In this document: positions 11,301 through 24,859 of the stretch, one piece after another | Position numbering within the stretch: the first letter of the stretch is position 1 | How the letters are laid out: each line of letters starts with the position of its first letter | Assembly (NCBI GenBank): GCA_904066235.2 | Contig: CAJFCV020000006.1 | Coordinates: forward strand, 9,300,001 to 9,364,000 | From: Bursaphelenchus xylophilus | Taxonomy: Eukaryota; Nematoda; Chromadorea; Rhabditida; Aphelenchoididae | DNA: 64,000 nt | Direction of reading: 5' to 3' | The notes under the pieces: generated by a model | Told to the model about the DNA's origin: nothing | The model's input: the letters and a program-made list of their open reading frames with translations, nothing else | Database searches by the model: none | Made by a program: the position numbers and the translations under genes

Positions 11301-12664
11301 TCAATTGAACAACGTATGCCTTCTTTTTTCAGTTTGAAAATAGGTTATTTTGGATCCTTCCGAATCCGATTGCTCTCTTCCAATAAAAGCTCCTTTCAAA
11401 AACCTTCTGTAAGGCTTGATAAAGTAAAGAATCATTGCGCAGTCCACTGTGGTATGCGTCAATAAAACACTGAAGAAAAACATTGAGACTATAGGTCCAT
11501 TGAGTATTCCAAAGACTGGCGAGATTGTCCAGATTACAGCTGGCACTACCATTAGGGCAAAAACAGCGAGGAATTGAGCCACCAACGACCAGAATAACAT
11601 CATTTGAAGCTTGAACGTGGCGGGGGACAAGTTGGCGCGGCGGAGAAAGGAGTACATCAAGATGACTCCGAATACTGAAACGTATGGCGTTTAGATGCGA
11701 ATAGAAGTTTTCAGTGAATGGTTTGTACCTAGAGAGACATCTCAAGGACCCCCCCCCCCAAGCCTTCCTATCTTTACCATCTTAGCCTCTTACCTATTTT
11801 TTGCTATGACCTTAAGAAATCTTTTTTCTACTCCCTTGTTGTTCATCCTTTTTTGTAGCCATAACAAAGCAAAAATGAAGCTATACATCAATAGTAAACA
11901 CCTTACATGCTCCCATAGCCAAGAGCACCAAAACGATGATGAACGTCACGATATTGCTCGGTTCGTATTTGAGCCGAGTCCCACCATTTACACAAACAAT
12001 ATTTCCATGGTTTTTAAGAATAGGCCGAGCGAAGGGCATGTTCTCAAATAACAACTTTTTTTGCTCATCTTGGTCAGGCCACGAGGAATAAAATGGAATC
12101 TGAAAACGACTGTAAATTACTATCCAAAAAGCCTTACCGTAGCCACAATCACAGCAAACGCTTGTTGCCCCACAAAAATCAAGATAACTTGATACGGCTG
12201 CAATCTCTCAATTCCACAAGAAATCATTGAACCCGGAGGCAACGCGCTGAAGAATCGATAGAGAAATTGGAAAGTCAGCGCCGACGCTCGTCCAACGCCA
12301 ATAATTAAGCCCATAAACATGTAGGCAGCGGAGATATTTCCAGGAAAATTCGTGATCCACCCGACGGCGTAGCCACACGGTATGGGGAACAAGGAAATCG
12401 GGCATGCGATGGAAATACTCAGATCACAAAGCAGTGACCAGCAAAGCTCGTTGAGCAAGTAGTAGCGATACGTTTTCATTGCTCTGGTTGAGGCTAAAAA
12501 TAAGGTTTAACCAAGTCAATTGCATTGAATAGAAGCTCACATTTAAGCATTGTGCAGACGGTTATCAAGAAGCAAGTTGCGCTAATAACGAGCATGCATC
12601 CTTCAAATGCACGATAGCAGCGAACAGCCGAGTCTGACGGCAGCTCCACGTATTCATAGTCCAT
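11301..12664 (-). CDS. Srh-class serpentine chemoreceptor
   Basis: Four exons on the minus strand: 12541-12664, 12138-12493, 11907-12099, 11301-11674. They give 1047 nt and 348 residues with all phases closing. Srh/Str-superfamily features are MKTYRYYLLNELCWSLLCDL after TM1, FIPIPCGY-type loop (LFPIPCGYAVGW), IPFYSSWPDQ at the TM4-TM5 loop, a TM6-TM7 block ending in MILYFIKPYRRFL, and a short basic tail. It lies tail-to-tail with srsx copy 4 (264 bp apart) and head-to-head with the ketohexokinase gene. It is presumably a chemosensory GPCR in ciliated neurons; ligand unknown. The class call (srh rather than str or srd) is from the TM2 and C-terminal motifs. Confidence 0.85.
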
Positions 12665-13413
12665 CGAAAATTTGCTTTAGCTAAAGCCAATTGTCTAATT
12701 GCCATAGAACAGGACAATTCGACACAAGCTTTTATGAAGTTTTAAAATTACACTGGTTACTAGAAACAGTTTGTAAAAGTAACCAAATATGCAAACTACT
12801 GCCAATAATTACACCTGGAAAAGTTGAATTTGATGCAGCTTGTTTAGAGTACAATGACTAAAGATCACAAGCAAACCTCGCATTTGCCGGACAATGGATA
12901 CCATTTGATTCATTTCATGCCTTTAGTAAAATTGAAATTGAAATTAAACGGACACAAAAATTGTACAGCCGACGGCAAACAGTTTTCTCTTCACAACACA
13001 AGGGTGTTTTGTGTACAAATTTTGACGAGAAACACAGCCAACTGCGTGTGGCAGGAAATGACATCAGATCGAAAATCAACCGCTCTCATATCAGTCTGCG
13101 CCAACGTTCTTTTTTTCAAATAATCGAATTGCTTTTTTGCTTGCAACGTGCATTATTTTTCGCCAAAATCCTAAACTCCATTTTCTCCAACGCCTTTTCT
13201 CATCATCTCATGATTCAAAAAGTGTCCCAAGGAACAACCTTTTTTATGACAGAGCACTCAAAATTGAAGTCACACTGTTTCCCTTCGAAAATCGCACCCT
13301 CAAACTGATAGTACCGACACTCGGAACGTTTGCGGGAAAAACATGCTTATCATCAAAATTTTATGGTTATTACGCACATGGCCGTGTTTTGCTCCTCCAT
13401 TTTGTAAGCTAGA
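12665..13413. other. Divergent intergenic region between srh and ketohexokinase
   Basis: Should contain the promoters of both flanking genes. Short reading frames on both strands (12854-13412) have no domain features. An AT-rich stretch near 13120-13260 is unremarkable. Confidence 0.4.
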
Positions 13414-15646
13414 ATGTCCGGGAAGCGGCTTTTGTTGTGCGGGGTTTGTTGCGTGGATATTGTGAACTATGTGCAAAGCTTCCCGGAAGAGGACACCGAC
13501 AACCGAGGGGTGGATCAGGTAGGATGTACTTTCATTTGAATATAATGTGTTATAACGAAGGTTTTTTTGTAAAATTTTTTGATTATTTTTCAGCTGATAA
13601 CCCTTGGCGGAAATGCCACGAACAGTGGCTCTGTGTTGGCACAGCTCAACGATTCGACAGATCTTTTCATGGCCGTGCCGACGCAAAACATTTTATTCAA
13701 CAAGTAAGAGATTTGCTTTATGCTGGAAGGTCTGTACAATAAACCCCATGCAGAAACCTTGTCCGAGACTAATTTTCGAGGTTTTGGCATACGATTTTAC
13801 AGATTTTGTTAGGCCAAAATGAGCCTAATGAAACAAAGACAAAGCCCTTCTACAACGAATAAATTTTTTGATCCTTTAAAATTCGTTTTTCAAAGCTCTG
13901 ACTCTACAGCGGCGGACCTGATCCATTGGCAAAAAACGTACCATTTTTGATCAGGGAAGTATCAAAAGTGCAGCAAAATACCTCCTTCTCCAAGTGCAAA
14001 AATTCCGATTTGAAAAGCCCGCCCGCTTTTTTTGTGAGGGAAAGGGCGCACATTTCAAAACGGAGTTTTTTTTATTGTAGTGGGAGGTCTTTTGCCACAT
14101 TTTTGATACTTCCCGGATGCAAAATTATACGTTCTTTGCCGATGGATCAGGCCCCTCGTATGCATTATAAACGTTTTCTACATTGATTCTGATCAAATCT
14201 TTCTAGTCTCGTCGAAAAAGCCGGGATAAATCTCACACGCTGCGTTCACCGGCCCACGGAAGATGTGCCCGTCTCTACAGTCATATGTAACTACGAACTT
14301 GGCACCAGAACCATCCTGCATTACGAGGGAGATCTTGAGGAGCCCTCGGCCATTGAGTTCAAAGAAATTTTTGATGAAATTGATGACTATGGGATCATTC
14401 ATTTTGAAGGTAACTTTTACTGCGGGTTCACAGGGATAGCGCTAAGGGAGAGAGGAAAAAATTTTGATGAAATGTTGCACAAGATGACAATTTTTATACA
14501 AAAATTCCTCCTTGTGGATTGTCTCTCTCACTGAACCTCTAATTTAATCAAATTCTCTTTAATTTTGAGCGAAATCAGGCCGGCAATACGACCAAGTTGT
14601 GCAGATTATGGACTACATCAAAAAGAAACGGGGCTACAAGAGATACCCGCTGATCAGTGTGGAATTGGAGATCAGAGTGCCGGATAAATGGGTCACGGAG
14701 TTCGTGAAACGCGCCGACATTGTGTTTGTCAGCAAGGACTTTGCGCAATGGCGTGGTAAGTCCACACTGCTCCCAAAAAGCTTGGGGCTTCAAAACTCAA
14801 AATTATGGATTGCTTTCCAGGTTGGAAGAGCATGTTCGAAGCGTTGGAAATGATGGAGAAGACGTATGACTGCAAAAACACAATCATTGTCTGTCCATGG
14901 GGAGAAAAGGTGAGTTCAAACATTGGTTTTCCGAATGTAAAGCTCTGTACAACAAATTGCAATAGATAAAAATATTTTTATTATATGTATATCAATCTGT
15001 AAGGAAAGTAATGTGGATACGTTGCTTCTTGGAATTGCCATCATCGCTTTGCGACGGCTTGCCGCGGCTGAAGAGTTGACGCGCGACTGCGACGAATGAA
15101 AAGATTTTTCTGCGACAAATCCACATTATTTTTCCGACAGACTGATACGCAGGTGAGTGTTATACAAAGGTTTATTTTGGCCTAAAATCGCCAGGGGCTG
15201 TCTAAAATTGCTCGTTGTACAGGTTTCATCGATCATTTTACAGAGGTTCCATTCAGTATAATCGTAAGATTTTTGAAAAATTTAGAAAAACAGGCTCAAA
15301 AAAATGCAAAACTTTTTGCATTTTTACTATTATAGCTTATGTTTTGCAGCCTTCAATTACCTCGCCAGCTAAGGTGTGCCGTATTTTAAACTTTTCAAAA
15401 AAAAAAACACTTCAGGGTGCCTGTGCCAAGAATACCAAACAAAACCACCTTGTCGACACACCGGCATATCCTCCGGAGCACGTGTTGGACACATTGGGTG
15501 CGGGTGATACGTTTATCGCCGCATTTTTGCATTTTCTCAACCATGGCTTTGACTTGGAGACAGTTTTAACGTTCGCTGCAAAAATCGCGGGAAGAAAGGT
15601 CGGACAACATGGAGTTTTAAATTTGGACTTGAAAGGCATACTGTAA
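13414..15646 (+). CDS. Ketohexokinase-like pfkB-family sugar kinase
   Basis: Six exons, 13414-13518, 13594-13703, 14207-14409, 14579-14755, 14821-14909 and 15416-15646, give 304 residues, the usual ketohexokinase length. Family features are the N-terminal strand LLLCGVCCVDIVNYV, the substrate-loop motif LGGNATNSGSVLAQL, the lid-strand segment YELGTRTILHYEGDLEEPS, and the C-terminal LGAGDTFIAAFLHFL, whose Asp in GAGD is the expected catalytic base. The predicted reaction is ATP-dependent phosphorylation of a ketose such as fructose at C1, in the cytosol. Substrate is inferred from overall similarity and could be another sugar. Introns 2 and 5 carry MITEs. Exons 5 and 6 are repeated 3.74 kb downstream as part of a tandem duplication; this copy is the only one with all six exons. 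Confidence 0.85.
13907..14160. mobile_element. Foldback MITE, family A (intron 2 of ketohexokinase-like gene)
   Basis: An almost complete palindrome. The left arm begins CAGCGGCGGACCTGATCCA and runs through GTACCATTTTTGATC...; the right arm mirrors it and ends TGGATCAGGCCCCTCG, flanked by TA on both sides. CAGTG ends with a TA target are typical of Tc1/mariner-derived MITEs. This is one of eight copies in the window. Confidence 0.85.
14991..15147. mobile_element. MITE family C in intron 5 of the kinase gene
   Basis: Terminal inverted repeats ATCAATCTGTAAGGAAAG... and ...TTTTTCCGACAGACTGAT enclose an internal part that shares CATCATCGCTTTGCGAC and GCCGCGGCT with the copy at 54952-55109. It is non-coding. 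Confidence 0.75.
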
Positions 15647-16145
15647 CATAAAAATTTTTGTAAGTTATGTTCCTACTAATTATTTGTCAATAAAATAATC
15701 ATTTTTATATTTATTTAGTTGCAACAATTTTTTATCGCTGAAATTTTCATTTTTTTCGTGCTTTTTCCTCGTATTTTACCAATATAATCTTAAAGAAACA
15801 TTGGTCTTTCGCCTCCCTCTCTTCTCCAGTCGTTTTTTTTGGCATCCACCGGCGACAAAGAGAGGCCAATTATAAATTGTCTTTTTACGGATGACCTGCA
15901 TGCACACCTGGTGACATAGTGCGCTTGTCTGGAAAAGGACTTCCCTATTTGTGGGCGAACGGCCGGCATTTCGCATTCTGAGGCTGGGATTCTTGCCGGG
16001 GTCCTTTCAGAACGCTAGATTGCCAAAAATTCTTTGCGAGGTAATCAAATCTCTTAACGACCAATTGTTGGTCAACAAAGAAAAAGTTTTTTTTGCTTGT
16101 TACTGGAGGGTTTGTTGAACAGAGGTCTATTTAGCGTAAAACTAA
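15647..16145. other. Non-coding stretch 3' of the kinase gene
   Basis: Polyadenylation signals (CAATAAAATAAT near 15690) follow the stop. The rest, repeated at 19388-19886, shows no coding exon or RNA gene that I can support. Confidence 0.4.
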
Positions 16146-16332
16146 CAAGGGAAGTCACTTTTTTCGCAGATCGATCCATACTGGTGACCTAGTGGACTGT
16201 GAAGGCATCAGGCTGTGTAAGAAGAATCTGGCGTCCAAAAGTGTTTACGGGCCCTGAGGGCAGAGTTATGGCTCATCAAAGTTCGCGCAAAAAAGGTTCC
16301 GAAAAGACCCTCCAAAAAAACGGGGTGGGAGA

Positions 16333-16411
16333 AGTGAGCTTCGGTAGCAGAGTGGTTCGCAAGTTTTTCTTTTGTCTGGAAGGGCCAGAGTTCAATTCCT
16401 CTTCCCGGCAA
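16333..16411 (+). repeat. tRNA-derived module inside the foldback arm
   Basis: A and B boxes are spaced as in a tRNA, and GCCGGGAAGAGG-type 3' sequence follows. The acceptor stem does not pair properly, so it is a tRNA-derived remnant and not a functional tRNA. The opposite arm carries the mirrored module at 16901-16980. Confidence 0.6.
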
Positions 16412-16524
16412 TAACTAAAAATAATATTGTAAGAGTAGCGTAAGTTACAAAAAAAAATTGTTTTAAAATAATTTTTGAAAAATATTATTATCCTGTTAAA
16501 AAATTTAAAATTTGGGGAATCGTT

Positions 16525-16812
16525 GTGAGCTTGGACACAGTGAGGGATGCAAAGGCATTTTTCCACCGAGTATCGCATCCAATTTCCGGAATAATGCGGC
16601 GATTACGGTGGATCAAGACGCCGTATCATTGGAGAAAACTGCGGGAACATTGGCGTAAAGGTAGGACTGGGATTCTCAATATGTACATCTCTGATGTTTT
16701 CGAAGACGCCCTTGGTGATCGTGATATCATGCTGAAGCGTTTGAGTCAAACGCTTGCTGTCTGGGCAGATGATAAATTTAGTGACGATATGATCAAAATC
16801 GTCATTTTTTAA
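16525..16812 (+). other. Unidentified 95-codon reading frame between the foldback arms
   Basis: The region between the two arms is almost exactly one open frame, from a GTG at 16525 (ATG at 16591) to TAA at 16810-16812. It encodes a basic then acidic sequence with motifs such as AFFHRVSHPISGIMRRLRW and VFEDALGDRDIMLKRLSQTL. Composition looks protein-like, but I recognise no family. It may be a captured gene fragment or exon carried as cargo. An identical copy lies at 20265-20552. Confidence 0.35.
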
Positions 16813-17164
16813 CGACAGGATAATAATATTTTTCAAAAAATATTTTAAAATATTTTTTTATGTAACTTACGCTACTCTTACAATATTATTTTTATTTATT
16901 GCCGGGAAGAGGAATCGAACCCTGGCCCTTCCAGACAAAAGAAAAACTTGCGAACCACTCTGCTACCGAAGCTCACTTATCCAACACCGTTTTTTTGGAG
17001 GGTCTTTTCGGAACCTTTTTTGCGTGAACTTTGATGAGCCATAACTCTGCCCTCAGGGCCCGTAAACACTTTTGGACGCCAGATACTTCTTACACAGCCT
17101 GACGCCTTCACTGCCCACTAGGTCGCCAGTATGGATCGATCTGCGAAAAAAGTGACTTCCCTTG

Positions 17165-18435
17165 TAAGGTCTATGGTCGCGGAAATTGTTTGTTATCTAC
17201 AGGTTTTGTTATAAGGAAGTTTCTGAATGTCTAGAAATTGTTTTGTAATTTAATTCCTGGGAATAAAAACGATTTTTTTTGAGAAAACATTTGTCATCTT
17301 GGCAAAAAATCAACTCTACATTAGACACAAAAAATTTTAATAGTCTACTAACTAAATTAAACATTTCCTTGGTCCCTTTCACTTCATCAACCAACAATTT
17401 TATTGTGAAACATGTCTCCTATTGACCTCATCGCCAAACGGACATTCCCTTGACCAGTTCCGGACCGAAATGCCCACTGTCCACCTGATTAACCCCCGGT
17501 GTCCAATTAATCCGTTTCCCAACTTCCTTTTCGGCTTTCCCAATGCGATTCCCAGGGCAGAAAGGAGGGCGAGGGCAGGTACTCCTTAGTTGTTTCTTCA
17601 CCCCCAAATTTGCGGCCGCCGAACGTTTCCATGGCAAAGTAAGCGTGGCGCCGGATCTTCGGCCGAATGCCCAACGCGAAAACCGGTGGGGAGAAATGTT
17701 ACGGGTGCACACGGAGGCGAAAACGTATTGGGGTCAGCGAAGGTAATCGCATTGTTTTGAAGAATGGAGGGTTGAACTTTCGTGGACTTAGAGGACTTCG
17801 AATATTTGCAATTTTTAATGAAAAAATGACAAAAAATTCCATTTTTCTTTCTTTTTATTTGCTGTTTTTTATAAAATTCGATCAAAAACGACTTATATTT
17901 AGTGAACAATCTTATAAGATATGGGCGGCATTCCTACTTTCCCTAAACCTCCGAGATTTTTTTGCCCAGAAAGCACCACAAAAAAATTTTTTATCACAAA
18001 AATTTTTTTCTCTCCTAGGCCTAAAAATTTCAGGCCTATTTTCTATTGCGGTGTATAATTTTTCTACAAAAAACAAAAATTTTTCCTGCAGAAACAAAAA
18101 AGTTATGGGCAAAAACTTCTTTTCGTCTGGTCGACTCTCCTTGTTTTGTGGACTCTCTCCAAAACAAGATCATTGAATGCCTCCGATGCTGCCAAAAAGC
18201 ACGAGCTAAGATTTTTTTAATTTGATATTTGGCTAATTCAGACCCCTCAGGGAAATTTTGAATCTTAATGGCCTCCCTTGCCAGAGATTACCTCACTTGA
18301 ATTCATCAATGTCTTTCATTATTTTTCTTTTCTTTTTCGCGCAATTTTTTACGGAACTGTGAGTTTGCAGACGCAAAGTTATTATTATTATTTTTCAGCC
18401 TTTTCCTTGTTCTTTCTTAACAGTGGGCTTTCACA
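17165..18435. other. Upstream region of tubulin exon 1 (unit 1)
   Basis: Holds a GC-richer block (17430-17760) without a recognisable product. It also holds a diverged relative of foldback family E (about 17915-18215; shares GTTATGGGCAAAAA, CTCTCC and GCACGAGCTAAG-like words). The tubulin 5' leader follows, with acceptor-like TTTTTCAG at about 18400 and TTAACAG before the ATG, consistent with a 5' UTR intron or trans-splicing. The same DNA recurs at 20905-22173. Confidence 0.45.
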
Positions 18436-18492
18436 ATGCGTGAGATTGTTCACATCCAAGCCGGGCAATGTGGAAACCAGATTGGTGCCAAG
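18436..18492 (+). pseudogene. Orphan first exon of beta-tubulin
   Basis: Encodes MREIVHIQAGQCGNQIGAK and a normal GTAAGA donor, identical to the working exon at 22174-22230. The next acceptor in line belongs to the duplicated kinase exon at 18563, in a different phase. Such a chimeric transcript would stop after about ten extra residues. It could still be used by splicing over 4 kb to tubulin exon 2 at 22511. Confidence 0.9.
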
Positions 18493-18562
18493 GTAAGAGA
18501 CCTATAATTAAGGTGAAATCCGCAGGAAGCCCTTGAAAATACGTGAAGAAATTGCTTTCCAG

Positions 18563-19387
18563 GTTGGAAGAGCATGTTCGAAGCGTTGGAAATGATGGAG
18601 AAGACGTATGACTGCAAAAACACAATCATTGTCTGTCCATGGGGAGAAAAGGTGAGTTCAAACATTGGTTTTCCGAATGTAAAGCTCTGTACAACAAATT
18701 GCAATAGATAAAAATATTTTTATTATATGTATATCAATCTGTAAGGAAAGTAATGTGGATACGTTGCTTCTTGGAATTGCCATCATCGCTTTGCGACGGC
18801 TTGCCGCGGCTGAAGAGTTGACGCGCGACTGCGACGAATGAAAAGATTTTTCTGCGACAAATCCACATTATTTTTCCGACAGACTGATACGCAGGTGAGT
18901 GTTATACAAAGGTTTATTTTGGCCTAAAATCGCCAGGGGCTGTCTAAAATTGCTCGTTGTACAGGTTTCATCGATCATTTTACAGAGGTTCCATTCAGTA
19001 TAATCGTAAGATTTTTGAAAAATTTAGAAAAACAGGCTCAAAAAAATGCAAAACTTTTTGCATTTTTACTATTATAGCTTATGTTTTGCAGCCTTCAATT
19101 ACCTCGCCAGCTAAGGTGTGCCGTATTTTAAACTTTTCAAAAAAAAAACACTTCAGGGTGCCTGTGCCAAGAATACCAAACAAAACCACCTTGTCGACAC
19201 ACCGGCATATCCTCCGGAGCACGTGTTGGACACATTGGGTGCGGGTGATACGTTTATCGCCGCATTTTTGCATTTTCTCAACCATGGCTTTGACTTGGAG
19301 ACAGTTTTAACGTTCGCTGCAAAAATCGCGGGAAGAAAGGTCGGACAACATGGAGTTTTAAATTTGGACTTGAAAGGCATACTGTAA
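18563..19387 (+). pseudogene. Orphan 3' exons of the ketohexokinase-like gene
   Basis: Copies of kinase exon 5 (18563-18651) and exon 6 (19157-19387, including GAGDTF) with intact splice sites but no exons 1-4. Created by the tandem duplication. It could only be expressed as part of a read-through transcript from the upstream kinase gene, as an alternative terminal exon pair. Confidence 0.9.
18733..18889. mobile_element. MITE family C, duplicated copy
   Basis: Base-for-base counterpart of 14991-15147, carried along by the segmental duplication. Confidence 0.75.
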
Positions 19388-19886
19388 CATAAAAATTTTT
19401 GTAAGTTATGTTCCTACTAATTATTTGTCAATAAAATAATCATTTTTATATTTATTTAGTTGCAACAATTTTTTATCGCTGAAATTTTCATTTTTTTCGT
19501 GCTTTTTCCTCGTATTTTACCAATATAATCTTAAAGAAACATTGGTCTTTCGCCTCCCTCTCTTCTCCAGTCGTTTTTTTTGGCATCCACCGGCGACAAA
19601 GAGAGGCCAATTATAAATTGTCTTTTTACGGATGACCTGCATGCACACCTGGTGACATAGTGCGCTTGTCTGGAAAAGGACTTCCCTATTTGTGGGCGAA
19701 CGGCCGGCATTTCGCATTCTGAGGCTGGGATTCTTGCCGGGGTCCTTTCAGAACGCTAGATTGCCAAAAATTCTTTGCGAGGTAATCAAATCTCTTAACG
19801 ACCAATTGTTGGTCAACAAAGAAAAAGTTTTTTTTGCTTGTTACTGGAGGGTTTGTTGAACAGAGGTCTATTTAGCGTAAAACTAA

Positions 19887-20904
19887 CAAGGGAAGTCACT
19901 TTTTTCGCAGATCGATCCATACTGGTGACCTAGTGGACTGTGAAGGCATCAGGCTGTGTAAGAAGAATCTGGCGTCCAAAAGTGTTTACGGGCCCTGAGG
20001 GCAGAGTTATGGCTCATCAAAGTTCGCGCAAAAAAGGTTCCGAAAAGACCCTCCAAAAAACGGGGTGGGAGAAGTGAGCTTCGGTAGCAGAGTGGTTCGC
20101 AAGTTTTTCTTTTGTCTGGAAGGGCCAGAGTTCAATTCCTCTTCCCGGCAATAACTAAAAATAATATTGTAAGAGTAGCGTAAGTTACAAAAAAAAATTG
20201 TTTTAAAATAATTTTTGAAAAATATTATTATCCTGTTAAAAAATTTAAAATTTGGGGAATCGTTGTGAGCTTGGACACAGTGAGGGATGCAAAGGCATTT
20301 TTCCACCGAGTATCGCATCCAATTTCCGGAATAATGCGGCGATTACGGTGGATCAAGACGCCGTATCATTGGAGAAAACTGCGGGAACATTGGCGTAAAG
20401 GTAGGACTGGGATTCTCAATATGTACATCTCTGATGTTTTCGAAGACGCCCTTGGTGATCGTGATATCATGCTGAAGCGTTTGAGTCAAACGCTTGCTGT
20501 CTGGGCAGATGATAAATTTAGTGACGATATGATCAAAATCGTCATTTTTTAACGACAGGATAATAATATTTTTCAAAAAATATTTTAAAATATTTTTTTA
20601 TGTAACTTACGCTACTCTTACAATATTATTTTTATTTATTGCCGGGAAGAGGAATCGAACCCTGGCCCTTCCAGACAAAAGAAAAACTTGCGAACCACTC
20701 TGCTACCGAAGCTCACTTATCCAACACCGTTTTTTTGGAGGGTCTTTTCGGAACCTTTTTTGCGTGAACTTTGATGAGCCATAACTCTGCCCTCAGGGCC
20801 CGTAAACACTTTTGGACGCCAGATACTTCTTACACAGCCTGACGCCTTCACTGCCCACTAGGTCGCCAGTATGGATCGATCTGCGAAAAAAGTGACTTCC
20901 CTTG
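19887..20904. mobile_element. Foldback element, CAAGGG family, duplicated copy
   Basis: Counterpart of 16146-17164, one base shorter in an A-run. The flanking TAA copies, tRNA-like modules and central reading frame (20265-20552) are all retained. It arose by segmental duplication, not by a new insertion. Confidence 0.85.
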
Positions 20905-22173
20905 TAAGGTCTATGGTCGCGGAAATTGTTTGTTATCTACAGGTTTTGTTATAAGGAAGTTTCTGAATGTCTAGAAATTGTTTTGTAATTTAATTCCTGG
21001 GAATAAAAACGATTTTTTTTGAGAAAACATTTGTCATCTTGGCAAAAAATCAACTCTACATTAGACACAAAAAATTTTAATAGTCTACTAACTAAATTAA
21101 ACATTTCCTTGGTCCCTTTCACTTCATCAACCAACAATTTTATTGTGAAACATGTCTCCTATTGACCTCATCGCCAAACGGACATTCCCTTGACCAGTTC
21201 CGGACCGAAATGCCCACTGTCCACCTGATTAACCCCCGGTGTCCAATTAATCCGTTTCCCAACTTCCTTTTCGGCTTTCCCAATGCGATTCCCAGGGCAG
21301 AAAGGAGGGCGAGGGCAGGTACTCCTTAGTTGTTTCTTCACCCCCAAATTTGCGGCCGCCGAACGTTTCCATGGCAAAGTAAGCGTGGCGCCGGATCTTC
21401 GGCCGAATGCCCAACGCGAAAACCGGTGGGGAGAAATGTTACGGGTGCACACGGAGGCGAAAACGTATTGGGGTCAGCGAAGGTAATCGCATTGTTTTGA
21501 AGAATGGAGGGTTGAACTTTCGTGGACTTAGAGGACTTCGAATATTTGCAATTTTTAATGAAAAAATGACAAAAAATTCCATTTTTCTTTCTTTTATTTG
21601 CTGTTTTTTATAAAATTCGATCAAAAACGACTTATATTTAGTGAACAATCTTATAAGATATGGGCGGCATTCCTACTTTCCCTAAACCTCCGAGATTTTT
21701 TTGCCCAGAAAGCACCACAAAAAAATTTTTTATCACAAAAATTTTTTTCTCTCCTAGGCCTAAAAATTTCAGGCCTATTTTCTATTGCGGTGTATAATTT
21801 TTCTACAAAAAACAAAAATTTTTCCTGCAGAAACAAAAAAGTTATGGGCAAAAACTTCTTTTCGTCTGGTCGACTCTCCTTGTTTTGTGGACTCTCTCCA
21901 AAACAAGATCATTGAATGCCTCCGATGCTGCCAAAAAGCACGAGCTAAGATTTTTTAATTTGATATTTGGCTAATTCAGACCCCTCAGGGAAATTTTGAA
22001 TCTTAATGGCCTCCCTTGCCAGAGATTACCTCACTTGAATTCATCAATGTCTTTCATTATTTTTCTTTTCTTTTTCGCGCAATTTTTTACGGAACTGTGA
22101 GTTTGCAGACGCAAAGTTATTATTATTATTTTTCAGCCTTTTCCTTGTTCTTTCTTAACAGTGGGCTTTCACA

Positions 22174-24343
<2,170 letters not shown>

Positions 24344-24859
24344 CTGAAACAAGATTTTTTGTCAATTTTTTTGAGATTGTTTTGTTCTTGTAATTGAAAA
24401 TGCACTTTGATCTCAATGTTTTCATTATTTATTATGAGTATTGATTGTTTTGTCCGTTTTTGTAAATTTTGGTAGTAAATGAGAGTTTCGGAAGGATTGC
24501 AAATCTTGATTAGGTTGAATCATCAGAGAAAGAGTTGACTCAATGGGTCAAGTCTTCTCCTCTGTGGTTTTATGCCGTTTTTTCTGGACTCTTCGGTGTT
24601 TAAATTGAAAAATATTTTTTTCTACTTAATCCTAGAGGTTCATCAAACGCTTTATGACGTCAACATTTGTTCCAATGGGTCAACTGTCACCTTCAAATTT
24701 TACCATCCCCAAAAAACTTAATTAGAAGTTTATTAGGTTGAAAAATGCAAGAATTAATATTTAAGCGGAGAGAATGAGATCGTTAAGACGGTTTGCACAT
24801 ACTAATACCTTATCCAACACGACAAAGTCGATTTTTTTTGGCAATTCTGACCTTCTCTT
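24344..24859. other. Tail-to-tail region between beta-tubulin and the adhesion GPCR
   Basis: Contains the 3' UTRs of both convergent genes. AT-rich, and no other feature is seen. Confidence 0.5.

Larger units (their letters stand above)
16146..17164. mobile_element. 1.0 kb foldback element, CAAGGG family, with tRNA-like boxes
   Basis: Inverted arms of about 350 bp (16146-16497 and 16811-17164) begin CAAGGGAAGTCAC and end GTGACTTCCCTTG. They are flanked by TAA on both sides, a 3-bp target duplication. Each arm holds a tRNA-like module with pol III A box (TAGCAGAGTGG, 16345-16355; mirrored 16955-16965) and B box (AGTTCAATTCC, 16389-16399; the better GGTTCGATTCC on the minus strand, 16911-16921). 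The ends and the 3-bp TWA target suggest a PIF/Harbinger-like non-autonomous element; no transposase is present. Confidence 0.85.
14809..18552 (+). repeat. Tandem segmental duplication, unit 1
   Basis: About 3742 bp from intron 4 of the kinase gene to intron 1 of the beta-tubulin gene, repeated almost base for base at 18551-22290. The copies differ mainly by one-base length changes in homopolymer runs (for example the A-run near 15400 and the one near 16313). The junction shows 2 bp (AT) of shared sequence. It contains kinase exons 5-6, MITE family C, a large foldback element, a GC-richer stretch (17430-17760) and tubulin exon 1. Confidence 0.95.

Noticed and set aside
15776..15976. 66-codon frame repeated at 19517-19717
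   Set aside because: Its conservation is explained by the segmental duplication, not by selection; no recognisable features.
17428..17712. 94-codon minus-strand frame in a GC-richer block (also 21168-21452)
   Set aside because: No domain, no splice context, and an opposing frame of similar length over the same DNA; GC composition alone explains it.
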